Assembly: GCA_030603275.1 (NCBI GenBank)
Contig: JAUVYB010000014.1
Coordinates: 1-34,318, forward strand
Origin: Deltaproteobacteria bacterium
Lineage (GTDB): Bacteria; Chloroflexota; Dehalococcoidia; Dehalococcoidales; BS750m-G39
Length of the DNA: 34,318 bases
Direction: 5' to 3'
Position numbers and translations under genes: made by a program. This document shows, in pieces, positions 8,094-17,646 of this stretch (positions are counted from its first letter, which is position 1; each line of letters starts with the position of its first letter). A model generated the notes under the pieces. That model worked only from the letters and a program-made list of their open reading frames with translations, was not told where the DNA came from and did no database searches.

Positions 8094-8513
8094 TTAATCG
8101 CCATTTCCTTGCTCATCTTCAGCTATATAGCCCTGAAGGGTTATCCCCCTATCCTTAAAAAAGCGGTATAAGATTGTGTCGATAAAGTCCTCAAAGAGTA
8201 TATCGGAAGGCCAATTCCATTCCTCAATAGCAACCTGTCTCGCTATCGCCATTATTGGCGTAAAAGGACAGGTAATGACATGCGACTGAAATCTGATTAC
8301 TTGAGCAGTGTTAATATCACTAGTAGCCGGTAGGGACTGTCCTTTGCCTTGATTACCCTCCTTTTCTTCGGCTCCCGTTGTCCCGCCTGACTTCTTCCAC
8401 CCTTGGTAGTAGTTGTAGGTGGTTTTGGGCTTCAAGCCAAGGTTCTTTACCTCTTGGTCCCCTGGTCTTTTACCCTGGTCGAACAATGCGAATGCTTGGT
8501 CCTTCTTGCTCAT
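8094..8513 (-). CDS. Small HTH-like protein of unknown function
   Basis: A 139-residue protein that I do not recognise as a named family. The first 45 residues (ALFDQGKRPGDQEVKNLG followed by LKPKTTYNYYQGWKK) look like a helix-turn-helix of the type seen in small regulators and phage proteins. A Gly/Glu/Lys-rich linker follows, then a C-terminal domain with aromatic and acidic residues (WNWPSDILFEDFIDTILYRFF). A good SD (GGAG, 8 nt before ATG) argues that the gene is real. Its upstream region carries about twelve CTACC-type sites in both orientations, a likely place for this or another protein to bind. It stands alone between two tRNA-derived scars, in sequence of lower G+C, and is probably a remnant of a mobile element (inference). 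Confidence 0.6.
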   Translation of the reverse strand: MSKKDQAFALFDQGKRPGDQEVKNLGLKPKTTYNYYQGWKKSGGTTGAEEKEGNQGKGQSLPATSDINTAQVIRFQSHVITCPFTPIMAIARQVAIEEWNWPSDILFEDFIDTILYRFFKDRGITLQGYIAEDEQGNGD

Positions 8514-8582
8514 AAAACAGCTCCAAAACTTTTTTTAGCACATGCCAAGATGTTTCTTATCTTGACGCCTCTTACTCATTGA

Positions 8583-8795
8583 TTACCTCGCAGCTACCTT
8601 GGTTCTCTACCCTAGAACTACCTCACATCAGATACACCTCCTACCCTGGATTACTACCTCAATGGCTACCCCAAATTAGCTAACTATAAGGTAGTGAATG
8701 GTAGCCATCTTAACTACCTCAGTTGGTCTTCAATTGAATCCTGATAGAATGACCGATAGCTACATTCTTCACGCCTACCAGTTCATTGTGGTAGG
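8583..8795. promoter_or_regulatory. Cluster of CTACC-type sites (possible iterons or operator array)
   Basis: YTACC(T/C/A) occurs at 8583, 8594, 8607, 8618, 8641, 8654, 8666 and 8714, reversed at 8688 and 8699, and as a perfect dyad CCTACCA (8774-8780) / TGGTAGG (8789-8795). Spacing in the left block is 11, 13, 11, 23, 13 and 12 bp, close to one or two helical turns. The cluster lies directly upstream of the HTH-like gene. Confidence 0.6.
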
Positions 8796-8851
8796 GGTGT
8801 AACTGCCAATTCGACGAAGGCTTCAATGATTTTGTGCCGAAAAGTAATGTT

Positions 8852-8896
8852 CGGTAGGCCGTACAGGTCTCGAACCTGTGCCCCCCTGATTAAAAG
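8852..8896 (-). repeat. 3' half of tRNA-Lys (anticodon TTT)
   Basis: Read on the minus strand, 8896 to 8852 runs from the anticodon loop CTTTTAA through the 3' anticodon strand, a perfect T stem-loop ACAGG-TTCGAGA-CCTGT, the acceptor strand ACGGCCT and A-CC. The 5' half (acceptor AGGCCGT, D arm, 5' anticodon strand) is missing; the bases before the loop (TCTAT) do not pair with TCAGG. Similarity begins at the anticodon loop, a classic crossover point for tRNA-targeting integrases. Not a functional tRNA. The flanks 8514-8582 and 8897-9115 hold no gene that I recognise. Confidence 0.75.
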
Positions 8897-9045
8897 ATAG
8901 ATGCTTTCTTAAATCTGCCGGATCAGCACTCTCCATTGAATTCGTACACTAAACCTCAACAAGGTCCGCGATAGATTACTCCTGTCCCGGGTGGATGTCC
9001 AACTCCGTCAGAAATGGTATAACATGAGTCGGATTACCTGTTCCG

Positions 9046-9075
9046 CAGGGGGATACAGGGGGTGAGGCTGATGAA
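9046..9075 (+). repeat. Truncated copy of the intergenic repeat tail
   Basis: A GGGGGATACAGGGGGTGAGG run matches the tail of the repeat upstream of rsfS (18600-18620). In both places a TATAAT box follows shortly before a gene. Only the tail module is present here. Confidence 0.45.
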
Positions 9076-9115
9076 ACCTAGAAACACTAAAGTAGACGGG
9101 GAATTGCCTATAGGT

Positions 9116-9121
9116 TATAAT
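9116..9121 (+). promoter_or_regulatory. -10 box for rsmI
   Basis: TATAAT ends 25 nt before the rsmI ATG, predicting a short leader that still contains the SD GGGGAGA. No good -35 was found. Confidence 0.5.
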
Positions 9122-9146
9122 AGCAAAACCGGGGAGAGAACAGACC

Positions 9147-9959
9147 ATGCCTCTTTATATCGTGGCAACCCCGATCGGTAACCTGGAGGATATCTCTTTG
9201 CGTGCCCTGCGAACCCTGTGCGAGGTGAAGCTTATCGCGGCCGAGGATACCCGCCGCACCCGGAAACTGCTTACCACCTATAATATCAAGACCCCGGTGA
9301 CCAGCTACTATGAGCATAATAAACTGGCCAAGCTGGACTATATCCTGGAATGCCTTGAAAGTGGGGACGTGGCCCTGGTTTCCGACGCCGGCATGCCCGG
9401 CATCTCCGACCCCGGCTACGAGCTCATCGTGGCCGCCGGCCAGCGGGGCATTCCCCTGGTTCCTATCCCGGGGCCTTCGGTGGTCACCACGGCCCTGGTT
9501 GTCTCCGGCCTGGACACCGGGCAGTTCCACTACCTGGGCTATCTGCTCAGTAAGGCCGGCGCCCGGCGGCGCCAGTTACAGTCAATCGCCGGTGAACAGG
9601 CTACCATTGTCGTTTTTGAAACTCCCCACCGCCTGCGGGCGGCGCTGAGGGATATCTTGACCGTCCTGGGCGACAGGAGAATAGCCGTCTGCCGGGAGCT
9701 GACCAAGCTCCACGAGGAGGTCTTTAAGGGCACGATAAGCGGGGCTATAGAGCACTTCGCCGCCCCCAGGGGGGAGTTCACCCTGGTTATCGAGGGCAAC
9801 AGAGAGCCGGAAAAGCCGCAGCTGACCGATGAGATAAAGAAACAACTTAATGAGATGAAGGGGTCCGGGGTGGGGGCTAAAGAGGCGGTGGCCAGGATGG
9901 CCGCCGAGACCGGCTTATCACGGAAAGAGCTATATCAAGCCTGGCTTGAGTTAAGTTAA
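9147..9959 (+). CDS. rsmI: 16S rRNA 2'-O-ribose C1402 methyltransferase RsmI
   Basis: A 270-residue tetrapyrrole-methylase-fold SAM methyltransferase that 2'-O-methylates C1402 of 16S rRNA in the decoding centre. The N-terminus LYIVATPIGNLEDISLRAL, then IAAEDTRRTRKLL, VSDAGMPGISDPGYEL near residues 78-94 and PIPGPSVVTTALVVSGL near 106-122 are diagnostic. FETPHRL and VCRELTKLHEEVFKG follow in the expected order. Length is normal. The SD GGGGAGA is well placed before ATG. It leads a plus-strand run of rsmI, a small CxxC protein, metG, tatD and polyprenyl synthase with short gaps or overlaps, a likely operon. Confidence 0.96.
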   Translation: MPLYIVATPIGNLEDISLRALRTLCEVKLIAAEDTRRTRKLLTTYNIKTPVTSYYEHNKLAKLDYILECLESGDVALVSDAGMPGISDPGYELIVAAGQRGIPLVPIPGPSVVTTALVVSGLDTGQFHYLGYLLSKAGARRRQLQSIAGEQATIVVFETPHRLRAALRDILTVLGDRRIAVCRELTKLHEEVFKGTISGAIEHFAAPRGEFTLVIEGNREPEKPQLTDEIKKQLNEMKGSGVGAKEAVARMAAETGLSRKELYQAWLELS

Positions 9960-9972
9960 GGAGGGTTTGCCA

Positions 9973-10179
9973 GTGCGTCGTGGCGGTATATCTTTAGGTA
10001 ATGTCCAGTGCAGCGGGTGCAAACGCCCGATACCGTACCCGGAGCGTTACCTGCTTATCGAGGAGAAGGAAGGCAAGATATCTTGTCTGTGCACCGATTG
10101 CTGCTTGAGTAAGGGTTATGCTCGCTATACCGAGGACAAGGGGGAGCAGTTGCTTACCTTTTTCCCGGAAAAGACCTAG
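9973..10179 (+). CDS. Small CxxC protein between rsmI and metG
   Basis: A 68-residue protein that I cannot assign to a named family. It has CSGC near residue 12 and CLCTDC near residue 40, a pair of cysteine knuckles that could bind one zinc ion. The GTG at 9973 was chosen because AGGAGGG at 9959-9965 ends 7 nt upstream; an in-frame TTG at 9967 is too close to that SD. It lies 13 nt after rsmI and 14 nt before metG, so it is almost certainly co-transcribed with translation genes. A role linked to translation would be only guilt by association. Confidence 0.7.
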   Translation: MRRGGISLGNVQCSGCKRPIPYPERYLLIEEKEGKISCLCTDCCLSKGYARYTEDKGEQLLTFFPEKT

Positions 10180-10193
10180 TCGGGAAGTAGAGT

Positions 10194-11876
10194 ATGAGTG
10201 AGAGAATCCTGGTGGCGGTAGCCTGGCCTTATGCCAACGGCTCACTGCATCTGGGGCAGATTGCCGGGGCCTACCTGCCGGCTGATATCTTTGCCCGCTA
10301 CCACCGCATCAAGGGGAACGAAGTATTGATGGTATCGGGCTCGGACCAGCACGGCACACCCATTACCATCAAGGCGGAGCAGGAGGATAAGACACCCGGT
10401 GAGATAGCCGCCCGCTATCACCGGGATTTTGTTGAGTCCTGGCGGCGGCTGGGCATATCCTTTGACCTGTTCACCACCACCGGCACCGAAAACCACGCTA
10501 AAGTTACCCAGGACATTTTCCTTAAATTGCTGGACAAGGGATATATCTATAAAGCCATCGTTTCCCAGCCCTACTGCTCCCAGTGCCGGCGCTACCTGCC
10601 CGACCGCTACATCGAGGGCACCTGCCCCTTCTGCGGCTCGACCGCCGCCCGCGGCGACCAGTGCGACGACTGCGGCAAGCCGATGAACCCGGGGGAGATG
10701 GTAGACCCCCGCTGCCGCCTCTGCGGCGGCACTCCCCAGTTCAAGGACTCGGAGCATTTCTTCTTTAAGCTTTCCGCCTTCCAGAGACAGCTTGGCGACT
10801 GGGTGAAAAAGCAGAGCAAAAAGGCGAACTGGCGAGCGAATGTCACTAATTTTACGATGCGCTACCTGAAGGAGGGGCTAAGGGACCGGGCTATCACCCG
10901 GGACATCGGCTGGGGGGTGGCCGTGCCGGTCAAGGGCTACGAGGAGAAGCGCATCTACGTCTGGTTCGAGGCGGTTATCGGCTATCTAGCGGCCTCTAAA
11001 GAATGGGCCAGGGCAAGCGGGGACGGGGAGGGGTGGCGCCCCTTCTGGGAGGGTGATAAAGCCAGGAGCTATTATTTCATCGGCAAGGATAATATCCCCT
11101 TCCATACTTTAATCTGGCCGGCGATGCTGATGGGCTACGGGGGGCTTAACCTCCCCTACAATGTGCCGGCCAACGAGTTTTTAACTATAGAGGGTAAGAA
11201 GCTTTCCACCAGCCGCAACTGGGCGGTCTGGGTGCCCGATTACCTGTCCCGCTACGATCCCGACCCGCTGCGCTACCTGCTATCCATCAACATGCCCGAG
11301 AGCGGGGACACCGATTTTTCCTGGCGGGAGTTCCTGCGCCGCAACAACGACGAGCTGGTGGCCACCTACGGCAACCTGGCCCACCGGGTGCTGACCTTTA
11401 CCTACCGTAATTTTGAGGGTAGCGTCCCTGAGCCGGGGGAGCTGGATGAGCCGAGTGAAGGTATTATCAATAGTGCTAGAGAAACGCTAAATAACATGGA
11501 TAGCCTGCTTTCTCAGTGTCATTTCAAGCAGGCCATTATGGCGGGAATGGCCCTGGCTCACGAGGCCAATCGCTACCTTGATGATAAATCCCCCTGGAAG
11601 GTAATTAAAGAAGACAGGCAGGCGGCGGCCAAATCGCTGTATGTTGCTCTCTATGCTATTTCCTGCCTGAAAACGGCATTATATCCCTTTTTGCCTTTCA
11701 GCTCCCAGAAACTGCATGAGTACCTTGGCTTTGAGGGCAAGGTAGAAGATTATGGCTGGAAGCCACAGCCACCGGAGCCGGGGCAGAGGTTATTAGAGCC
11801 CAGGCCCCTGTTTATCAAGCTGGACGATAAGCTGATTGATGAGGAGACAGCCCGGCTGGGGCAGGTCAATTGCTGA
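10194..11876 (+). CDS. metG: Methionyl-tRNA synthetase
   Basis: A 560-residue class I aminoacyl-tRNA synthetase that charges tRNA-Met. The HIGH-type motif appears as PYANGSLHLGQIAGAYLPAD near residue 13. The knuckle insertion carries two four-cysteine sets between about residues 126 and 178 (CSQC, CPFC, CDDC, CRLC), the double-zinc form. The KMSKS loop is the variant KKLSTSRNW near residue 339. YFIGKDNIPFHTLIWPAML is a further hallmark. The C-terminal EMAP-type tRNA-binding domain present in some bacterial enzymes is absent. The stop codon overlaps the start of tatD. Confidence 0.97.
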   Translation: MSERILVAVAWPYANGSLHLGQIAGAYLPADIFARYHRIKGNEVLMVSGSDQHGTPITIKAEQEDKTPGEIAARYHRDFVESWRRLGISFDLFTTTGTENHAKVTQDIFLKLLDKGYIYKAIVSQPYCSQCRRYLPDRYIEGTCPFCGSTAARGDQCDDCGKPMNPGEMVDPRCRLCGGTPQFKDSEHFFFKLSAFQRQLGDWVKKQSKKANWRANVTNFTMRYLKEGLRDRAITRDIGWGVAVPVKGYEEKRIYVWFEAVIGYLAASKEWARASGDGEGWRPFWEGDKARSYYFIGKDNIPFHTLIWPAMLMGYGGLNLPYNVPANEFLTIEGKKLSTSRNWAVWVPDYLSRYDPDPLRYLLSINMPESGDTDFSWREFLRRNNDELVATYGNLAHRVLTFTYRNFEGSVPEPGELDEPSEGIINSARETLNNMDSLLSQCHFKQAIMAGMALAHEANRYLDDKSPWKVIKEDRQAAAKSLYVALYAISCLKTALYPFLPFSSQKLHEYLGFEGKVEDYGWKPQPPEPGQRLLEPRPLFIKLDDKLIDEETARLGQVNC

Positions 11877-12661
11877 TAGATTCGCACGCTCATATCGATT
11901 TACCGGAGTTTAATAAAGACCGCGACCAGGTACTGGCCCGGGCCCGCCAGCAGGGGGTGAGGGCGGTGATAAACGTGGGGCTGGACGCCGAATCGAGCCG
12001 CAAATCCCTGGCGATGGCCAAAAAGTATGACGACGTCTTTGTGGCGGTGGGCTTTCATCCCCATGAGGCGGCCAGGATGAAAGAGGGCGACCTTGAATCC
12101 CTGGCCGACTTAACTAAAGATTCCCGGGTGGTGGCTATCGGCGAAATCGGGCTTGATTTTTACCGCAACCTGTCGCCGCGCCCGCGCCAGCTTGAGGTCT
12201 TTAAAAAGCAGCTTGACCTGGCCAGTGAATTAAGCCTGCCGGTGGTGGTGCACTGCCGCCAGGCCCATAGAGAGGTATATGATATATTGAATGCCTGGGT
12301 GAAAGCCACCCCTGCCGATAAGGACAGTAAGCGGGGGGTTATCCACTGCTTTAGCGGTGATATCGGGATGGCGCGGCGCTATATTGAGCTGGGTTTTTAT
12401 ATCTCGCTGGCCGGTTCGGTGACCTATCCCTCGGCGGGGGAGCTGGTAGAAGTCGCCAGAGAGCTGCCCCTGGACAGGCTGCTGCTGGAGACGGATTGCC
12501 CGTTCCTGGCCCCCCAGGCCCACCGGGGGAAGCGCAATGAGCCGGCGTATATAGCCCTTACCGCCGAAAGGGTTGCCGAGGTTAGGCAGGCGCCCATAGA
12601 GGCGGTGGCCGAGACCGCCGCCCGCAACACCATAGAGCTTTTCCGCCTGCCGGTTAGCTGA
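11870..12661 (+). CDS. tatD: TatD-family metal-dependent hydrolase (DNase)
   Basis: A 263-residue TIM-barrel hydrolase of the TatD family, implicated in DNA 3'-end processing and quality control. The N-terminal metal site is SHAHIDLPEF; further ligands lie in GFHPHEA, GEIGLDFYR (catalytic Glu), VVHCRQAH, VIHCFSGD and LLLETDCPFLAP. The family almost always starts at MLIDSHAH, which fixes the TTG at 11870 as the start. It overlaps the end of metG by 7 nt, implying translational coupling. The metG-tatD order is common in bacteria. Confidence 0.94.
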   Translation: MLIDSHAHIDLPEFNKDRDQVLARARQQGVRAVINVGLDAESSRKSLAMAKKYDDVFVAVGFHPHEAARMKEGDLESLADLTKDSRVVAIGEIGLDFYRNLSPRPRQLEVFKKQLDLASELSLPVVVHCRQAHREVYDILNAWVKATPADKDSKRGVIHCFSGDIGMARRYIELGFYISLAGSVTYPSAGELVEVARELPLDRLLLETDCPFLAPQAHRGKRNEPAYIALTAERVAEVRQAPIEAVAETAARNTIELFRLPVS

Positions 12662-12672
12662 AGGAGAGACGC

Positions 12673-13650
12673 TTGGAGCTTAAAGCCATTTATCAATCGG
12701 TGCAAGGGGATTTGGCTAAAGTAGAGAGCCAGATAAAGACGGTCACCGAGGTCGACTTTCCCGGCCTGGCCGAGCTGCTAAAGCATATCCTGCTGGGGGG
12801 CAAGGCCGTCCGGCCGGCGCTTATCTTTCTATCGGCCAGGTTCTATAAATACGACCTCGACCTGCTTTTGCCTATGGCTACCTGCGTCGAGCTGATGCAC
12901 ACCTCCACCCTGGTGCATGACGATGCCATCGATAAGTCGGCGGTGCGGCGGGGGAGGCCGACGGTTAACAGCCTCTGGGGAGTAGACCGGGCGGTGCTTT
13001 TGGGGGACTACCTCTTCGCCAAGGCGGGGGAGTTTGCCGCTTTAACCGGAAACCTGCGGGTAATCCGGCTATTTTCCCAGACTCTGCAGATTATCTCCAG
13101 CGGGGAGCTGAAGCAGACCTTCGACGCCTTTAACCTGGAGCAGAGCCGCGAACGGTATTTTGAGCGGATTACCGGTAAGACCGCCTCCCTGTTTGCCCTG
13201 TCCACCCAGTCGGGGGCTATCCTGAGCCAGGCCCCGGAGGCGTCCATCCAGGCGCTAAAGGGCTACGGCACTAACCTGGGCATCGCCTTCCAGGTTGTGG
13301 ACGATCTGCTCGACTTTACCGGTACCGAGGCGGAACTGGGCAAGCCGGTAGGCTCGGACCTGGCCCAGGGAACGCTTACCCTGCCGGCGATGCTGCTCCT
13401 GGAGCAATATCCCGAAGATAACCCGGTGAGAGAGCTGTTCAGTAACCGGGATATGCCGGAGGCGGCCCGGCAGGGGAAGATAAAACGGGCTATAGATATG
13501 GTTGGCAACTCGTCAGTGGAGCCGGAATGCTATAAGATTGCTTCGGATTACTGCGATAAAGCCCGCCGGGAGCTGGAGTCGCTGCCCGCCAGTCCCGTCC
13601 GAAAAACACTGGTGGAAATAGCCGACTTCGTGGTCAGCCGCAAGAGCTAG
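12673..13650 (+). CDS. Polyprenyl diphosphate synthase (trans, long-chain type)
   Basis: A 325-residue trans-isoprenyl diphosphate synthase that condenses isopentenyl diphosphate onto an allylic primer. The first Asp-rich motif is LVHDDAIDKSAVRRGRPT near residues 77-94 and the second is QVVDDLLDFTGTEAELGKP near 211-229. Small residues (Ser/Thr) sit 4-5 positions before the first motif, which usually permits long products such as quinone side chains; exact chain length cannot be read. TTG start with AAGGAGA 5 nt upstream. It follows tatD by 11 nt. Its stop overlaps the stop of the convergent ABC permease by 4 nt. Confidence 0.92.
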   Translation: MELKAIYQSVQGDLAKVESQIKTVTEVDFPGLAELLKHILLGGKAVRPALIFLSARFYKYDLDLLLPMATCVELMHTSTLVHDDAIDKSAVRRGRPTVNSLWGVDRAVLLGDYLFAKAGEFAALTGNLRVIRLFSQTLQIISSGELKQTFDAFNLEQSRERYFERITGKTASLFALSTQSGAILSQAPEASIQALKGYGTNLGIAFQVVDDLLDFTGTEAELGKPVGSDLAQGTLTLPAMLLLEQYPEDNPVRELFSNRDMPEAARQGKIKRAIDMVGNSSVEPECYKIASDYCDKARRELESLPASPVRKTLVEIADFVVSRKS

Positions 13651-14378
13651 CCCTTACCTCTCCTCAGGGTGACGGCGGATAATATCAGCAGGCCGACGGC
13701 ATAGGCCGCCAGGACGCCGATTTCCTTGCCGATATCCAGCAGGTTCTGCCCCTGCAGCATCAGCGCCCGGGTGCCTTCCACGCCGTAGGTCATGGGCAGG
13801 GCGTTGGCCAGCCACTGCAGGTATTCCGGCATCTGGCTTACCGGCCAGATCAGCCCGCAGAGGAACATCTGGGGCACGATAATCATGGGAATGAACTGCA
13901 CCATCTGGAATTCGTTTTTAGCCAGTACCGAGAAGAAAGTCCCCATGCAGACGGCGCCGATGCCGATGAGAACCTGGAAAACGAGAATCTGCCACAGGTC
14001 GCCGTAGTAGTTGACTTTAATCACGTATATTAAATAGAAAAACAGGACCATGGTCTGGACGACGGCAAAGAGCAGGAAACCGAGCAGGTAACCCCCCACT
14101 ATATCCAGCCTGGAGACCGGTGACGCCATCAGCCGTTCCAGTGTCCCCTGAGAGCGCTCCCTCAAGAAGCTGACGCCGGTGAGCAGGAAACCGAAGAAGA
14201 GTATCATCACGGCCAGTATGGCCGGAGCCGTATAGTCCAGCATGCTCTTATCGGGGACGCTGACGCCGACCAGGCTGGCTATCACCAGGGGCACGACGAC
14301 GATTAATATCAGGGTGCGCCGGTCGCGAATCAGCTGGTTTATAATCCGGCTGGCGATGGTCAGGGTGCTACCGGACAT
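13647..14378 (-). CDS. ABC-2-type transporter permease
   Basis: A 243-residue membrane protein with about six hydrophobic helices and the ABC-2 hallmark FLRERSQGTLERLMASPVSR near residues 73-92. Such permeases form exporters for drugs, lipids or polysaccharides, or act in antibiotic resistance and gliding. Its partner ATPase lies directly upstream and overlaps it by 11 nt, so both are translated together. The substrate is not apparent. It is the last gene of the minus-strand group ftsH-moaE-ATPase-permease. Confidence 0.9.
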   Translation of the reverse strand: MSGSTLTIASRIINQLIRDRRTLILIVVVPLVIASLVGVSVPDKSMLDYTAPAILAVMILFFGFLLTGVSFLRERSQGTLERLMASPVSRLDIVGGYLLGFLLFAVVQTMVLFFYLIYVIKVNYYGDLWQILVFQVLIGIGAVCMGTFFSVLAKNEFQMVQFIPMIIVPQMFLCGLIWPVSQMPEYLQWLANALPMTYGVEGTRALMLQGQNLLDIGKEIGVLAAYAVGLLILSAVTLRRGKG

Positions 14379-15132
14379 TTTTATTCACCCCGCCGTGCTT
14401 AATAAAGTATAAGAATGCGTCTTCCAGGGTGGCCTTGGCCTGTCCCGTGGCCTGTCTTAGCTCATCCGGGGTGCCTAGAGCGATAACCTTACCGTCGCGC
14501 ATGAAGGCCAGGCGGTCGCAGTGGGCGGCATCGTCCATGGTGTGGCTGGAGATAATCAGGGTAGTCCCCTGCCTGGTCAGGGCGGTAAAGTATTCCCAGA
14601 AGGTAACTCTTAATTCGGGGTCGAGGCCGACGGTGGGCTCGTCGAGGAAGAGCAGCGGCGGGTTGTGGACGATGGCGCAGGCCAGGCTGGCCCGCTGCCT
14701 CATGCCGCCGCTCAGGTTGGTGACGCTTTTATTACGGTGTCCCCATAAATCAACCAGCTTGATTACCTCTTCCACCCGTTGCGTTCTCTGTTTCCTGCCC
14801 CTCAGGCGGTAGATGCGGGCGAAGAATTCGACGTTCTGGATAACCGAAAGCTCGGCGTAGAGGGAGGGCAGCTGGGGCATATAGCCGATGAGGTGGGCGG
14901 TGTGGGGGGAGGGTTTTTTGCCTAAAGTAAGAATGGTGCCGGCTCTGGCTCTAAGCAGGCCGACCAGCAGGCGGATTAGGGTTGTTTTGCCGGCGCCGTT
15001 GGGGCCGAGCAGGCCGAAGCTGATACCGCTGGGAATCTCCAGCGAGAATTTATCCAGTACCCTCTGACGGCTGTAGCTGAATGATAATTTATCTACCTCT
15101 ACCGCCGGCCCGGAAAAGTTGCTTTCTGGCAT
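14368..15132 (-). CDS. ABC transporter ATP-binding protein
   Basis: About 254 residues of an ABC ATPase. The Walker A motif GPNGAGKTTLIRLL, the ABC signature NLSGGMRQRASLA, Walker B LLFLDEPTVGLDPE and the H-loop SSHTMDDA are all intact. With the overlapping ABC-2 permease it forms an exporter of unknown substrate. The ATG at 15132 is taken as the start because the protein there begins shortly before the conserved VEVDKLSFSY strand. The reading frame stays open to a TTG at 15174, but no SD precedes that codon. The 56-nt gap after moaE shows no promoter. Confidence 0.93.
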   Translation of the reverse strand: MPESNFSGPAVEVDKLSFSYSRQRVLDKFSLEIPSGISFGLLGPNGAGKTTLIRLLVGLLRARAGTILTLGKKPSPHTAHLIGYMPQLPSLYAELSVIQNVEFFARIYRLRGRKQRTQRVEEVIKLVDLWGHRNKSVTNLSGGMRQRASLACAIVHNPPLLFLDEPTVGLDPELRVTFWEYFTALTRQGTTLIISSHTMDDAAHCDRLAFMRDGKVIALGTPDELRQATGQAKATLEDAFLYFIKHGGVNKNVR

Positions 15133-15188
15133 AGAACCAGCTACAACTTTATCGCTTGCGCGGGGTGGTGTCAAGGGGTGGGTTTGGG

Positions 15189-15607
15189 CTACCGGGAGGT
15201 AACCGAGGTGCTGCCGTCGCTGTAGGTCTCTGTCTTTCTGGTGGGCAGGAGCTCTTTGAAGCGGTCAACGGCGTAGCTGCAGGCGGCGAAGCCTTCCTGG
15301 CGGTGGGCGCTGGCGACGGCAACGAGAAAGTTAATATCCCCCACCTTTAGCTTGCCTACCCGGTGGCATATGGCCACATTTTCCACTGGCCACTTTTGCC
15401 TGATTTCGCCGGCTATAGCCTTGAGGCCGTCGGCGGCAGTTCCCCGGGCATCTTCATATTCCACGGAGGTTACCGCTTTGCCCCGGGAAAGGTTGCGAAT
15501 GAGGCCGACATAGGTTGCCACGCAGCCGCTGCCATCGGTCTTGACCTGGCTGATTACTCGCTCCGGGGAGATTGGCTTATGCGTAATCTCAATCACGCCG
15601 CTGTCAC

Positions 15608-15611
<4 letters not shown>
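15189..15611 (-). CDS. moaE: Molybdopterin synthase large subunit MoaE
   Basis: A 140-residue MoaE. With MoaD thiocarboxylate it converts cyclic pyranopterin monophosphate to molybdopterin. Characteristic segments are [39 protein letters not shown] and [20 protein letters not shown], with the C-terminal [10 protein letters not shown] carrying conserved lysines. Its ATG overlaps the ftsH stop (ATGA), so it is coupled to ftsH. No other molybdenum-cofactor gene lies in the window; the rest of the pathway must be elsewhere. Confidence 0.93.
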
Positions 15612-17545
<1,934 letters not shown>

Positions 17546-17566
17546 CTATTTACCTCTTACGTTTAT

Positions 17567-17575
17567 ATTATAGCA
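17567..17575 (-). promoter_or_regulatory. Extended -10 promoter of ftsH
   Basis: On the minus strand TGCTATAAT ends 21 nt before the ftsH ATG, leaving a short leader with an SD. TTGACG upstream is only 11 nt away, so the extended -10 probably carries recognition. Confidence 0.55.
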
Positions 17576-17646
17576 GAAATAGCCGTCAATAGGAAAAATG
17601 TCAATACCCATCCGGTATGGTGAATTGGTACCGGGTACTTGGCCTG

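Noticed and set aside
10194-11876. Loss of the KMSKS motif in methionyl-tRNA synthetase
   Set aside because: KLSTS is an accepted variant in related enzymes, and all other motifs are intact.
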